Below, piece after piece: positions 31,225 to 41,006 of a stretch of 64,000 nucleotides of DNA. Position 1 is the stretch's first letter. Every line of letters starts with the position of its first letter. A program made the position numbers and the translations under genes. Below the pieces are notes generated by a model that did not search any database, was not told the DNA's origin, and saw nothing but the letters and a program-made list of their open reading frames with translations. This DNA comes from Silanimonas lenta DSM 16282 (GTDB taxonomy: Bacteria > Pseudomonadota > Gammaproteobacteria > Xanthomonadales > Xanthomonadaceae), in the NCBI RefSeq assembly GCF_000429065.1, contig NZ_AUBD01000001.1:186001-250000 (forward strand), read 5' to 3'.

Positions 31225-33119
31225 GGCGTGCGTCCTCCGCTGATCACCTGCGGCCGGAAGGAGCCGCTGCTGCGGCCCTGTGGCTGGGCGAACTCGGGGA
31301 TGGCCTCGCCGACCAGGCGGCGGAGCTCGAGCTCGTCGTCGCGCTGGATGGCAAGGCGCAGGGCCTTCAGGGTTTTTTCGAACTGCAGGATGTCCACGGG
31401 GCGGGGTTCGGCCATGAAGATCTTCGGATGCTCGGTCTGGGTGTAGGGCTCGTCGGCGTGGAAGAGCTCCTCGTGCAGCTTCTCGCCGGGACGCAGGCCG
31501 GTGTACTGGATGGCGATGTCGCGGTAGGGCGCGAAGCCGGCCAGCCGGATCATCTGTTCTGCGAGCTCGCGGATGCGCACCGGCTGGCCCATGTCGAGGG
31601 TGAACACGCCCGAGGCCTCGCGCAGGGTGGTGGCCTGCAGGATCAGCTGGCAGGCCTCGGGGATGGTCATGAAGTAGCGGGTTACGTCGGGGTGGGTCAC
31701 GGTCACCGGGCCGCCGCGGCGGATCTGCTCGCGGAACAGCGGCACCACGCTGCCGGCGGAATCGAGCACATTGCCGAAGCGCACCGTCACCAGCCGGGTG
31801 GCGCTGCCCTCGCAGCGCGCCAGGCAGGCCAGCTCGGCCAGCCGCTTGCTCGCCCCCAGCATGTTCGCCGGGTTCACCGCCTTGTCGGTGGAGATGAGCA
31901 CCAGGGTGCCCACCCCGGCCTCCACCACCAGCCGCGCCAGTGTCTCGGTGACGAGGAAATTGTTGCGGATGGCCTCGCGCGGGTGCGCCTCCAGGAGCGG
32001 CACGTGCTTGTAGGCCGCGGCATGGAACACTTCGTCGGGCCGCCATTCGGCGAGCAGGCGGCGCAGCAGCAGCTCGTCGGCGCAGTCGCCGAGGACATAC
32101 TCCGCCTCGACGGCCGGGAAGCGGGCGCGCAGATCCAGCCGCAGCTCGTGCAGGGCCACCTCCGAGCGCTCCAGCAGCACCAGCCGCGCCGCGCCGAGGC
32201 GGGCGCACTGCCGGACGAGCTCGCTGCCGATCGAGCCGCCGGCGCCGGTGACGAGGATCGTGCGCCCGGCCAGCGAGGCGCGGATCGCGGTCCAGTCGGG
32301 CACCACCGGTTCGCGGCCGAGCAGGTCCTCGATCGAGACGTCCTTGAGCCCGCCGTGCATCCACTGTTCCTGCAGCAGCTCTTCCGGGGTCGGCACGCGG
32401 CTGAAGCGCAGCTTGAGGCGCTCGCACTGGGCGGCGATCCGCCCCAGGGCCTCGCTCTGGCCCGGCGGCAGGGCGATGGCGACATGGCTCACCGCCGCCT
32501 CCTCGGCGATGCGCGGCAGCTGGTTGAGGCGCCCCAGCACCGGCAGGCCGTAGATCTTCGCCCCCTGCAGGCTGCGGTCGTCGTCGAGGAAGCCCACCAC
32601 CCGGTAGCCATCGCTGCGCATCAGGTCGCGCGCCAGGCTCTCGGCCGTGGGGCCGGCACCGAGGATCAGCAGGCGCTCGCGCTGGCCGCGGGCGGAGCGC
32701 TGCGCCTGATGGTCCTTCCAGGCCCGGTAGAGCAGGCGCGGCGCGCCCAGCAGCAGCATCAGCACGAAGGGATAGGCCACGAGGGCGAGGCGCGGCACGC
32801 CCTCGGCGCGGTCCCGGAACAGGAACAGGGCGAGCGCCACCACGCCGCCGCCGAGCAGGCTGCTCATGAGGATGTTGCGCAGGTCGGGCAGGCTGGCGAA
32901 TCGCCAGAGACCGCGGTAGAGCCCCATGCGCCAGAACACGGTGAGCTGCACCGCGGCGACCAGCAGGGTCTCGACGAGGAAGCCGTGCGCCGGCAGGACG
33001 GCGCCGACGGAGAGATAGCGCAGGGCGAGCAGGCCCTGCCAGGCGGCGAGCACCATCACGAGATCGTGCAGCACGACGAGGAGGCGGCTCCAGGAGAGCC
33101 TTGCCAGCCAGTGGCGCAT
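31221..33119 (-). CDS. membrane nucleotide-sugar 4,6-dehydratase/epimerase (WbpM/CapD/FlaA1-like)
   Basis: 632-residue inner-membrane enzyme of surface polysaccharide synthesis, most like the UDP-GlcNAc 4,6-dehydratases. Four to five N-terminal hydrophobic segments (to about residue 120) precede a first Rossmann domain (RLLILGAGPTAESLARDLM, FLDDDRSLQG), the linker KDVSIEDLLGREPV, and the catalytic SDR domain with TGAGGSIGSELVRQ, AAYKHVPLLE, STDKAVNPANMLGASKR (the Met-for-Tyr variant known in this family) and YTGLRPGEKLHEEL. The ATG at 33119 shares a base with the stop of the glycosyltransferase gene. It is followed by galU with four-base overlap. Confidence 0.92.
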   Translation of the reverse strand: MRHWLARLSWSRLLVVLHDLVMVLAAWQGLLALRYLSVGAVLPAHGFLVETLLVAAVQLTVFWRMGLYRGLWRFASLPDLRNILMSSLLGGGVVALALFLFRDRAEGVPRLALVAYPFVLMLLLGAPRLLYRAWKDHQAQRSARGQRERLLILGAGPTAESLARDLMRSDGYRVVGFLDDDRSLQGAKIYGLPVLGRLNQLPRIAEEAAVSHVAIALPPGQSEALGRIAAQCERLKLRFSRVPTPEELLQEQWMHGGLKDVSIEDLLGREPVVPDWTAIRASLAGRTILVTGAGGSIGSELVRQCARLGAARLVLLERSEVALHELRLDLRARFPAVEAEYVLGDCADELLLRRLLAEWRPDEVFHAAAYKHVPLLEAHPREAIRNNFLVTETLARLVVEAGVGTLVLISTDKAVNPANMLGASKRLAELACLARCEGSATRLVTVRFGNVLDSAGSVVPLFREQIRRGGPVTVTHPDVTRYFMTIPEACQLILQATTLREASGVFTLDMGQPVRIRELAEQMIRLAGFAPYRDIAIQYTGLRPGEKLHEELFHADEPYTQTEHPKIFMAEPRPVDILQFEKTLKALRLAIQRDDELELRRLVGEAIPEFAQPQGRSSGSFRPQVISGGRTP

Positions 33120-34153
33120 CAGCCGCCCCCCTGCCCCGCCAGCCGGCGTCCCGTCCAGGACGACAGCCAGACCCAGGCCAGCAGGGTGAGCAGGCCCACG
33201 CCGACGGCTGCCGCGATGCCCTGCCCGGTCCCTGCCTCGATCATCGCCACCACCAGTCCATTTCCGGCCATCCACGCGGCATAGGCTGCCGCGACCGAGG
33301 CATGACTGTACCCGCTGCGCACCAGCCGCTGGTAGAGATGCCGGCGATGGGCAGTGCCCAACGGTTCACGGTCGCGGGCGCGCTGCACCAGGGTGCCGAG
33401 CACGTCGACCAGGAAGGGGGCGGCCGCGGCCAGCAGCACCCCGGCCTCGGCCGGCGTGCGGGACTGCAGCAGCAGGGCGGCCAGGGCGATGCCGAGTGCA
33501 TGGCTGCCGCAGTCGCCCATGAAGACCCGGGCCCGTGGGGCGTTGAAAGGCAGGAAGCCCAGGCAGGCGGCCAGCAGCACCCCGGCCAGCAGGCCCGGCG
33601 CGGCAAGCCCCAGGGCTGCCGCCCCGAGGCCGGCGAGGGCCACGGCCGAGGCCGCGCCGGCGGCGATGCCATTGATGCCGTCCATGAAGTTCCAGACATT
33701 CATGAACAGCACGCCCAGGCCGAGACTGCCCAGCACTGCCAGCCCGGGCGGCAGGTCGAAGGGCAGCAGGGCGGCGGGCAGCGGGAAGGCGAGGGCCAGC
33801 GGCAGGGCGGCCAGGCCCTGCCCCGCCAGCTTGCGTGCCACGGGCAGCGGGCGCAGATCGTCCATCAGGCCGAGCATGGCGGCGAGCGCGATGCTGGCCA
33901 GCAGCCCGGCCCGCCGGTCGGAATCCTCGCCCAGCAGGGCAAGGCCCAGCAGCATGGCCGAGGCCATGGCCACGCCCGCACCGCGCGGCACCGGCTCGGC
34001 ATGGCTGCTGCGCGCCACCGGCAGGTCGAGGATGCCGCGGCGCAGGGCCCAGCGGCGCCACAGGGCGGTACCGGCCGCGGCCAGCAGCAGCACCCCCGCG
34101 AGGCCGGCGAACCGCACGGCCCAGGGCAGCGAGGCCTCCCATCCTCCGCTCAT
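33119..34153 (-). CDS. MraY/WecA-like phospho-sugar transferase (glycosyltransferase family 4)
   Basis: Polytopic membrane enzyme expected to move a sugar-1-phosphate from a UDP-sugar onto undecaprenyl phosphate, starting a surface glycan. It has 344 residues with about ten hydrophobic segments. Family motifs are RSSHAEPVPRGAG near the N-terminus, the Asp pair in LMDDLRPLP, VWNFMDGINGIAAG and FMGDCGSHALGIALA, and a C-terminal HRRHLYQRLVRSGYSH that fits the carbohydrate-recognition loop. The ATG at 34153 lies five bases after the lapB stop. Its place before the dehydratase suggests it uses that product. Which sugar it takes is unknown. Confidence 0.9.
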   Translation of the reverse strand: MSGGWEASLPWAVRFAGLAGVLLLAAAGTALWRRWALRRGILDLPVARSSHAEPVPRGAGVAMASAMLLGLALLGEDSDRRAGLLASIALAAMLGLMDDLRPLPVARKLAGQGLAALPLALAFPLPAALLPFDLPPGLAVLGSLGLGVLFMNVWNFMDGINGIAAGAASAVALAGLGAAALGLAAPGLLAGVLLAACLGFLPFNAPRARVFMGDCGSHALGIALAALLLQSRTPAEAGVLLAAAAPFLVDVLGTLVQRARDREPLGTAHRRHLYQRLVRSGYSHASVAAAYAAWMAGNGLVVAMIEAGTGQGIAAAVGVGLLTLLAWVWLSSWTGRRLAGQGGG

Positions 34154-34158
34154 CCGGC

Positions 34159-35331
34159 TTACTCCACGGCGACGTGCGGCAGGGGCTTGATGGTGGCCCA
34201 CTGCTTGCAGCTCGGGCACTGCCAGTGGTGCGCCCGGGCGCCGAAGCCGCAGCCCTGGCAGCGGTAGCCGGGGCTGCGGACGATCAGCTGCTCGTTGATC
34301 TCGCGCAGGGTGAGCAGCAGGCCTCGCGGGTCTTCCCCCTCGGTGCGCAGGGCGAGTTCGATCAGGGCCGCCTCGCCGCGGATCGAGGGGCGTTCGCGCA
34401 GATGGTTGCGCAGGAAGTCGAGGGCAGCCTTCGGTCCGGCCTCCTGTTCCAGCCGGCGGCACAGGGCCAGGGCCGGCGAGACGCCGGGATAGCGTTCCAC
34501 CATCTCGAGCAGGAAGCTGCGCGCCCGCGAAGGGTCGCCGGCGCGGTCGTAGGCCGCCAGCAGCGGCGCCAGCACCTCGGGCAAGAATTCGATGTCCTGC
34601 CGGGCCGCCCGCTCATAGGCGCGGATGGCCGCCAGGTCGTTGCCGGCCGCCAGCTCCAGCTGGCCTTCCAGCAGGGCCGCCCGCACCGAGTTGGCATCGG
34701 CGGCATTGGCCCGGCCGAGGTGCTCACGGGCTGCGGCCAGATCGTTCTGCAGCCGCGCCTTCTCCGCCAGCTCGCATTCGAACTGGGCGATGAGCCGGCC
34801 CATCGGCTCGCCGGTGGCCTGCTCGTAGCGGCGGGCGTGGTCGATGGCCTGCTGCCAGTCGCGCTCGGCCTGGTAGATCGACATCAGGTGGCGCAGGGCC
34901 TGGGGCGCTGCAGCGCCCAGTTTCACGAGATCGGTGAACAGGGTCTCGGCGCGGTCGAGCAGGCCGGCCCGCATGTAGTCCTCGCCGAGGGCAAGGATGG
35001 CCCGGGTCTTCTGCTCGTCACTGAGCCCGGGGCGCGAGATCACGCTCTGGTGCAGGCGGATGGCGCGGTCCACTTCGCCACGGCGGCGGAACAGGGTGCC
35101 CAGGGTGAACTGGGTTTCGAGGGTCTCGCGGTCGCGCTCGGCGATCTGCAGGAAGACCTCGATGGCCTTGTCCTGCTGTTCGTTGAGCAGGTAGTTCAGG
35201 CCCCGGAAATAGGTGGCCGAGAGCCTCGAGAGGCGGGCGCCGCCGCGCCGCTCGCTGGCCCTGCGGCCCATGAACCACCCCAGCGTCCCGACCGCGGGGA
35301 CGAGCAGGAGCAGCCACCAGGCCTCGATCAT
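34159..35331 (-). CDS. lapB: LPS assembly protein LapB (YciM)
   Basis: Inner-membrane adaptor that directs FtsH to LpxC and so limits lipid A synthesis. It has 390 residues: an N-terminal membrane helix (WLLLLVPAVGTLGWFMG), nine or so TPR-like repeats (SATYFRGLNYLLNEQQDKAIEVFLQIAE is the first), and a C-terminal rubredoxin-like zinc module with two CxxC pairs (CQGC and CPSC in the last 35 residues). It overlaps the lapA stop by four bases, giving the conserved lapA-lapB pair. It continues into the glycosyltransferase gene, tying LPS control to glycan genes. Confidence 0.95.
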   Translation of the reverse strand: MIEAWWLLLLVPAVGTLGWFMGRRASERRGGARLSRLSATYFRGLNYLLNEQQDKAIEVFLQIAERDRETLETQFTLGTLFRRRGEVDRAIRLHQSVISRPGLSDEQKTRAILALGEDYMRAGLLDRAETLFTDLVKLGAAAPQALRHLMSIYQAERDWQQAIDHARRYEQATGEPMGRLIAQFECELAEKARLQNDLAAAREHLGRANAADANSVRAALLEGQLELAAGNDLAAIRAYERAARQDIEFLPEVLAPLLAAYDRAGDPSRARSFLLEMVERYPGVSPALALCRRLEQEAGPKAALDFLRNHLRERPSIRGEAALIELALRTEGEDPRGLLLTLREINEQLIVRSPGYRCQGCGFGARAHHWQCPSCKQWATIKPLPHVAVE

Positions 35332-35570
35332 CCTTCCCTCGCCTCGTCATCACCGGCGGTCGGCCGCAGCCGTGCCAGCAGGCCGGAGAGCACCATGGCA
35401 AGCCCGCCCGCGAGAGCGCCGAGCAGCAGCGTGGAGAGCAGCAGCAGGCCAAGCGGCAGTTCGAACTCGATCCACAGCAGGTCGAGCCGCACCGCGCCGC
35501 CGTTCAGGGCGACGAAGGCGATGCCGAAGGCGATGCAGGCAAGGGCGAGCAGGAGGCGGAGGAAGGGCAT
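35328..35570 (-). CDS. lapA: LapA family (DUF1049) membrane protein
   Basis: 80-residue inner-membrane protein with two hydrophobic helices (LRLLLALACIAFGIAFVALN and LGLLLLSTLLLGALAGGLAMVLSG) and a short cytoplasmic tail. The GGAVRLDLLWIEFELPLGLLLLS pattern is the LapA/YciS signature. It acts with LapB in LPS synthesis control. The ATG at 35570 was chosen because longer open frames upstream run into ihfB without family similarity. It follows ihfB by 41 bases. Confidence 0.9.
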   Translation of the reverse strand: MPFLRLLLALACIAFGIAFVALNGGAVRLDLLWIEFELPLGLLLLSTLLLGALAGGLAMVLSGLLARLRPTAGDDEAREG

Positions 35571-35611
35571 TCGGCCGGCGGGGTCGGGGGACGCCGGGAT
35601 TATCCCCTGCT

Positions 35612-35908
35612 TCAGCCGGCTTCGGGAATCACGGGATTGACCCGCTCCCGCAGTTCCTTGCCGGGCTTGAAGTGCGGAACGTACTTGCCGGGCAGGTCGA
35701 CCGATTCGCCGGTCTTGGGATTGCGGCCGATGCGCGGGGGGCGGTAATGCAGGGAGAAACTGCCGAAGCCGCGCACCTCGATGCGCTGGCCGGAGGCCAG
35801 GGCGTCCCCCATCATCTCGAGCAGGCTCTTCACGGCCAGCTCGACGTCCTCGGGCTTGAGGTGGGGCTGGCGCAGGGCCAGCGCTTCGATCAGTTCGGAC
35901 TTGGTCAT
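35612..35908 (-). CDS. ihfB: integration host factor subunit beta
   Basis: DNA-bending subunit that pairs with IHF-alpha. It has 98 residues starting [17 protein letters not shown]. The HU/IHF signature [20 protein letters not shown] is followed by [16 protein letters not shown]. The gene follows rpsA by 71 bases on the same strand, the order seen in most gammaproteobacteria (cmk-rpsA-ihfB). Confidence 0.96.
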   Translation of the reverse strand: MTKSELIEALALRQPHLKPEDVELAVKSLLEMMGDALASGQRIEVRGFGSFSLHYRPPRIGRNPKTGESVDLPGKYVPHFKPGKELRERVNPVIPEAG

Positions 35909-35979
35909 CGATCCCTTCGACGGCCACGTTCAGGGGCAGCGGCCCGGGAAGGCCCGGGCCGCCGTGGGGTGCGAGGGGC

Positions 35980-37665
35980 TTACTCGCGGTTGCCGAGCTG
36001 CTCGCGCAGCAGCGCGCCCAGCTTGGTGGTGCCGCTCGAGGCCTCGGCCGCCGCCTTGTTGTACTCGGCGAGGGTCTCCTGCACCTCGGCCTCGTCCTTG
36101 GCGCGGATCGAGAGCTGCAGCACGCGGCTCTTGCGGTCGGTGCCGACGATCTTGGCCTCGACGGTGTCACCCACCTTCAGGTGCTGGCTGGCGTCGTCGA
36201 TGCGCTCCTTGGCGATGTCGGAGGCGCGGATGTAGCCCTCCACGCCGTCCCCCAGGTCCACCGTGGCGCCGCGGGCGTCCACTTCCTTCACCGTGCCGGA
36301 GACGATGGCGCCCTTCTGGCGCTGGGCCACGAAGGAACCGAACGGATCCTGCTCGAGCTGCTTGATGCCGAGCGAGATGCGCTCACGCTCCGGGTCCACG
36401 GCCAGCACCACGGCCTCGACGGTGTCGCCCTTCTTGAAGTTGCGGACCACGTCCTCGCCGGTGGTGTTCCAGCTGATGTCGGACAGGTGCACGAGGCCGT
36501 CGATGCCGCCTTCAAGACCGATGAAGATGCCGAAGTCGGTGATCGACTTGACCTGGCCGGAGACCTTGTCGCCCTTCTTGTGCATGGCGGCGAAGGCTTC
36601 CCACGGGTTCGGCATGCACTGCTTCATGCCGAGCGAGATGCGGCGGCGCTCGGCGTCCACGTCGAGGATCATCACCTGCACCTCGTCACCGAGCTGCACC
36701 ACCTTCGACGGGTTGACGTTCTTGTTGGTCCAGTCCATCTCGGAGACGTGCACCAGGCCCTCGACGCCCGGCTCGATCTCGACGAAGGCGCCGTAGTCGG
36801 TGACGTTCGAGACCTTGCCGAACACGCGGGCGCCGTTCGGGTAGCGGCGGGTGATGTTGTCCCACGGATCCTCGCCGAGCTGCTTCAGGCCGAGCGAGAC
36901 GCGGTTGCGCTCGCGGTCGAACTTCAGCACGCGCACCTGCAGCTCGTCGCCGACGTTGACGACTTCCGACGGATGGCGGACGCGCTTCCACGCCATGTCG
37001 GTGATGTGCAGCAGGCCGTCGATGCCGCCGAGGTCCACGAACGCGCCGTAGTCGGTGAGGTTCTTGACCACGCCGGTGACGATCGCGCCTTCCTGCAGGC
37101 GCTCGAGCAGCTGCTCGCGCTCCTCCGAGTGCTCCGACTCGACCACGGCGCGGCGCGACACGACCACGTTGTTGCGCTTGCGGTCGAGCTTGATGATCTT
37201 GAACTCGAGCTCCTTGCCCTCGAGGTAGACCGGGTCGCGCACCGGGCGCACGTCGACCAGCGAGCCCGGAAGGAAGGCGCGCACGTCGCGGATGTCGACG
37301 GTGAAGCCGCCCTTGACCTTGCCGCTGATGCGGCCGGTCACGGTCTCGGACTTCTCCATCGCCTCCTCGAGTTCGTCCCACACCATCGCGCGCTTGGCCT
37401 TCTCGCGCGAGAGCACGGTCTCGCCGAAGCCGTTCTCGAGCGCGTCCAGCGCCACCTTGACGGTGTCGCCGATGGACACTTCGATCTCGCCGGCGTCGTT
37501 CCGGAACTGTTCGATCGGGACGATGCCCTCGGACTTCAGGCCAGCATTGACGACGACCACGTCGTTGCGGATGTCGACGACGGTGCCGGTGACGATGGCG
37601 CCGGGCTTGAGCTTGGCGATCGCGGTCTGGCTCTGTTCAAACAGTTCGGCAAAGGATTCAGTCAT
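35980..37665 (-). CDS. rpsA: 30S ribosomal protein S1
   Basis: Brings mRNA to the 30S subunit through six S1 (OB-fold) domains. The ATG at 37665 gives 561 residues starting [12 protein letters not shown]. Repeats of the type [41 protein letters not shown] and [21 protein letters not shown] mark domains three to five. The first two are the divergent ribosome-binding domains ([18 protein letters not shown]). The 170-base leader to cmk holds a GC-rich stem region near 37750 but no element I can name. Strong expression is expected. Confidence 0.97.
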   Translation of the reverse strand: MTESFAELFEQSQTAIAKLKPGAIVTGTVVDIRNDVVVVNAGLKSEGIVPIEQFRNDAGEIEVSIGDTVKVALDALENGFGETVLSREKAKRAMVWDELEEAMEKSETVTGRISGKVKGGFTVDIRDVRAFLPGSLVDVRPVRDPVYLEGKELEFKIIKLDRKRNNVVVSRRAVVESEHSEEREQLLERLQEGAIVTGVVKNLTDYGAFVDLGGIDGLLHITDMAWKRVRHPSEVVNVGDELQVRVLKFDRERNRVSLGLKQLGEDPWDNITRRYPNGARVFGKVSNVTDYGAFVEIEPGVEGLVHVSEMDWTNKNVNPSKVVQLGDEVQVMILDVDAERRRISLGMKQCMPNPWEAFAAMHKKGDKVSGQVKSITDFGIFIGLEGGIDGLVHLSDISWNTTGEDVVRNFKKGDTVEAVVLAVDPERERISLGIKQLEQDPFGSFVAQRQKGAIVSGTVKEVDARGATVDLGDGVEGYIRASDIAKERIDDASQHLKVGDTVEAKIVGTDRKSRVLQLSIRAKDEAEVQETLAEYNKAAAEASSGTTKLGALLREQLGNRE

Positions 37666-37835
37666 TGGAGTTTCTCTGGTTGGACACCAGGCAACGCCCC
37701 GGCTTTCCGGGCACGCGCCCACCTGCTGTTGCGCCTTGCATGCGCATGGGTTGGAAACCCGCGTGGCGGAATGCCTCGCGGGGCGGATCTCCTGCGCGAT
37801 CGCGCGGTGGCCGGACGGGCCGCTGGCGCAGGCCC

Positions 37836-38522
37836 TCAGGGCCGGCGCAGCGATGCCGGGACGATGGCCAGCACCTGCTGGACCACCTCGCCGATCGACC
37901 GGCCGGTGGAATCCAGGAAAAGCGCATCGTCTGCGGGTTTCAGGGGCGCCACCGCACGGCTGGCATCGCGCTCGTCGCGGGCCGCGATCTCGTGCAGGAG
38001 GCTGTCGAAATTAACAGAAACCCCCTTTTCCTTCAACTGCTTATGCCGGCGCCGGGCGCGCTCCTCGGCGCTGGCGGTGAGGAAGACCTTGTACGGGGCG
38101 TCGGGGAAGATCACCGTGCCCATGTCGCGGCCATCGGCCACCAGGCCGGGAAGTCTGCGGAAACTGCGCTGAAGTTCGGTCAACGCACTGCGAACCTGCG
38201 AATGGGCGGCAATCGCCGAGGCGGCCGCGCCCGCCGTTTCCATGCGCAGCTGGTGGGTGGCGTCCTTGCCGTTCACCCAGACCTTCGGCTCCCCTTCCCC
38301 GTCGCCGTCGAAGCGGATCCGGGTGCGGGCGGCGCAGGCGGCCACGGCCTCGGCGTCCGAGAGGTCGATCTGCTCCCAGGCGGCGGCGAGGCCCACGGCC
38401 CGGTACAGCGCGCCGGAGTCGAGGTAGTGCCAGCCCAGGGCTTGGGCGACGAGACGACTGACGGTGCCCTTGCCGGAACCGGAAGGGCCGTCGATGGTGA
38501 GGACGGGGATGGAGGACGGCAT
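37836..38522 (-). CDS. cmk: cytidylate kinase
   Basis: Phosphorylates CMP and dCMP. It has 228 residues from ATG 38522. P-loop [44 protein letters not shown], and the LID/NMP regions are all present. The C-terminal [17 protein letters not shown] is typical. Thirteen bases separate it from aroA, keeping the aroA-cmk-rpsA order. Confidence 0.96.
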   Translation of the reverse strand: MPSSIPVLTIDGPSGSGKGTVSRLVAQALGWHYLDSGALYRAVGLAAAWEQIDLSDAEAVAACAARTRIRFDGDGEGEPKVWVNGKDATHQLRMETAGAAASAIAAHSQVRSALTELQRSFRRLPGLVADGRDMGTVIFPDAPYKVFLTASAEERARRRHKQLKEKGVSVNFDSLLHEIAARDERDASRAVAPLKPADDALFLDSTGRSIGEVVQQVLAIVPASLRRP

Positions 38523-38535
38523 GCAGGATCGCAGT

Positions 38536-39855
38536 CTACGCGATCCGCAGCCCGAACCCGACCCCGCGCGCCAGCCCATCGAAGCCGGGGAAGGAGGTGG
38601 CGACATTCGCCACATCGCCGATCCTGACCTCGCCGGAAGCGCATTGCGCCGCCACGGCGAGGGCCATGGCGATGCGATGGTCGCCGCGGCTGTCGGCCCG
38701 GCCACCGTGCAGGCGGCCACCGCGGATCAGGGCGCCATCCGGGCGTTCCTCGATGTCGGCCCCCAGGACCCGCAGGCCCTCGGCCATCACGGCGATGCGG
38801 TCGGACTCCTTGACCCGCAGCTCGGCCGCACCGCTCACCACGGTCTCGCCCTCGGCCAGCGCGGCGGCGGCGAACAGGACCGGGAACTCGTCGATCATGT
38901 CCGGCACCAACGCCTCGGGGATGCGCGCCCCGCGCAGGGGCGCATGGCGTACCTCGAGGTCGGCCACGGGCTCCCCGCCCTGCTCGCCCGCCGGCCGCAC
39001 GCGGATGTCCGCGCCCATCAGGCGCAGGGCGTCCAGCAGGCCGGTGCGGCGCGGATTCACCCCGACCCGCTCGAGCACCAGCTGCGAACCGGGCACGAGG
39101 CTGGCGGCCACCAGGAAGAAGGCCGCGGAGCTGAAATCGGCCGGCACCTCGACCTCGCCGGCGAGGAGCGGGCGACCGGGGCGGAGCGTGGCCCGCCCCG
39201 GCGCGAAGTCGATGTCGGCCCCGAAGGCGGCCAGCATGCGTTCGGTGTAATCCCGGGTGGGATGCGGCTCGCGCACGGAGGTCGGCCCCTCGGCGTAGAG
39301 GCCGGCCAGCAACAGGGCGGACTTCACCTGCGCACTGGCCACCGGGCATTCATAATCAATGCCTTGAAGAACATTCTTCGCGTGGATTCGCAAGGGGGGA
39401 AGCCCGCCCTCGGCGCTGTCGATCACCGCCCCCATGCGCGAGAGCGGTTCGATCACCCGGCGCATCGGCCGCTTCGACAGCGAGGCATCGCCCACCAGCA
39501 CGCTCTCGAAGCCCTGCCCGGCCAGCAGGCCGGCGAGCAGGCGCATGCCGGTGCCGGCATTGCCGCAGTCGAGCGGGCTGCCGGCCGGTCGCAGGCCGCG
39601 CAGGCCCACGCCATGCACGAGGCGTTCGCCCCCGGCGGGGGCCTCGATGCGTACCCCGAGGCGCTGCAGGATGGCCGCGGTGGCGCGGGTGTCCTCGCCC
39701 TCGAGGAAACCGGTGATGCGGGTGCGGCCCTCGGCAATGGCGCCCAGCATCACCGCGCGGTGGGAGACCGACTTGTCGCCCGGCACCCGAACCCGACCGA
39801 GGAGCGGGCCGCCTGGCGCGGCGATCCAATCGAGGCCCGGCGCCGCCCCGCTCAT
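38536..39855 (-). CDS. aroA: 3-phosphoshikimate 1-carboxyvinyltransferase (EPSP synthase)
   Basis: Sixth step of the shikimate pathway, joining phosphoenolpyruvate to shikimate-3-phosphate. It has 439 residues. [13 protein letters not shown] holds the catalytic Lys, [17 protein letters not shown] is the PEP-binding signature, and [15 protein letters not shown] and [13 protein letters not shown] are the later motifs. The residue after NAG is Thr, and the overall pattern resembles class II-type AroA more than the E. coli enzyme; this is a visual impression only. The ATG overlaps the hisC stop by four bases. Confidence 0.95.
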   Translation of the reverse strand: MSGAAPGLDWIAAPGGPLLGRVRVPGDKSVSHRAVMLGAIAEGRTRITGFLEGEDTRATAAILQRLGVRIEAPAGGERLVHGVGLRGLRPAGSPLDCGNAGTGMRLLAGLLAGQGFESVLVGDASLSKRPMRRVIEPLSRMGAVIDSAEGGLPPLRIHAKNVLQGIDYECPVASAQVKSALLLAGLYAEGPTSVREPHPTRDYTERMLAAFGADIDFAPGRATLRPGRPLLAGEVEVPADFSSAAFFLVAASLVPGSQLVLERVGVNPRRTGLLDALRLMGADIRVRPAGEQGGEPVADLEVRHAPLRGARIPEALVPDMIDEFPVLFAAAALAEGETVVSGAAELRVKESDRIAVMAEGLRVLGADIEERPDGALIRGGRLHGGRADSRGDHRIAMALAVAAQCASGEVRIGDVANVATSFPGFDGLARGVGFGLRIA

Positions 39856-41006
39856 GCCCCTGCCCCCGCGTGCAAGTCGGCCTCGCCCACCACGGCATCG
39901 AGGGCCGTGAGCAGGCGGGCGTTCTGCTCGAGCCGCCCCACCGTGATCCGCAAGCACTGCGGCAGGCCATAGCCGCGCATCGGCCGCACCACGATGTCGC
40001 GCGCCAGCAGGCCGCGGTCGATCGCGGCCGCGGCTTCCGGCGTGCCGAAATCCACCAGCAGGAAGTTGGTCTGCGAGGGATGTACGAACCAGCCACGGGC
40101 CTTCAGCTCGGTCGCCAGCGCCTCGCGACTCGCCGCGGTCTCGCGCAGCACATGGGCGATGTGCCGGACATCGCCGAGGGCGGCCGCCGCGGCGGCAAGG
40201 CCCAGGCTGTTGACGTTGAAGCTCTCGCGCACCCGCTCCATCACCGCGATCGCCTCGGGATGGCCGACCAGCACCCCGATCCGCAGGGCGGCGAGCCCGT
40301 GGAGCTTGGAGAACGTGCGGGTGACCAGCAGGTTCGGGTACGTGGAAAGCAGCGAAAGCGCGCTGCCACAGCCCGGCTGGTCGAGGAACTCGCCATAGGC
40401 CTCGTCCACCACCACCAGGGTGTCCGGGCCGGCGGCCTGCAGCAGGCGCTCGATGGCAGACAGCGGCAGCCAGGTGCCGGTGGGATTGTTCGGATTGGCC
40501 AGCATCACCAGGCCGTGATCGGGACGCAGGGCGGCGATCATGGCCTCGATGTCGTGGCCGCGCGGCTGCTCCGGATGCTCCGGCGGCAGGGCCTCCACCA
40601 CCTCGAGCCGGGCATTCGCGGCCTGGGCGGCGAGCGGGTACACGGCAAAGCAGTAGCGCGAGACCAGCACCGGCCGCTCCGGGCCGGCGAAGACCTGGGC
40701 GAGCTGCATCAGCAGCTCGTGGGTGCCGTTGCCGAGCAGCAGGTGTTCAGCGGAAAGGCCGAAGGCCCCGGACAGGGCCTGCTTGAGAAGGCCCCCGCGC
40801 GGATCGGGGTACAGCTCGAGGCGGTCCAGTTCGCTGCGCAGGGCGGCGAGCGCGCGCGGGCTGGGGCCCCAGGCGCTCTCGTTGCCGCCGAGCTCGAGCA
40901 GGCCCTGCCCGCCGGCCCGGTTCCGCAGGGCCACGATGTCATGGCCGGGGTCGTAGCTGGCGAGGCCCCGGATGCCGGGGGCCGCGAGACGGGCGAAGCC
41001 GGCCAT
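39852..41006 (-). CDS. hisC: histidinol-phosphate aminotransferase family protein
   Basis: PLP enzyme of fold type I, 384 residues. Motifs: LGGNESAWGPSPRALAAL near the N-terminus, GNGTHELLMQLAQVF, LANPNNPTGTWLP, VVVDEAYGEFLDQPG, and the PLP Lys in VTRTFSKLHGLAALRIG. The gene sits between pheA and aroA, away from a his operon. In this setting the enzyme may act on aromatic keto acids (phenylpyruvate, prephenate) as well as, or instead of, imidazole-acetol phosphate; HisC-family enzymes are known for that overlap. It overlaps its neighbours at both ends. Confidence 0.9.
   Translation of the reverse strand: MAGFARLAAPGIRGLASYDPGHDIVALRNRAGGQGLLELGGNESAWGPSPRALAALRSELDRLELYPDPRGGLLKQALSGAFGLSAEHLLLGNGTHELLMQLAQVFAGPERPVLVSRYCFAVYPLAAQAANARLEVVEALPPEHPEQPRGHDIEAMIAALRPDHGLVMLANPNNPTGTWLPLSAIERLLQAAGPDTLVVVDEAYGEFLDQPGCGSALSLLSTYPNLLVTRTFSKLHGLAALRIGVLVGHPEAIAVMERVRESFNVNSLGLAAAAAALGDVRHIAHVLRETAASREALATELKARGWFVHPSQTNFLLVDFGTPEAAAAIDRGLLARDIVVRPMRGYGLPQCLRITVGRLEQNARLLTALDAVVGEADLHAGAGA

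Noticed and set aside
37666-37835. Structured rpsA leader as a regulatory RNA.
   Set aside because: GC-rich stems are present but they match no element I know, and such stems are frequent by chance at this base composition.
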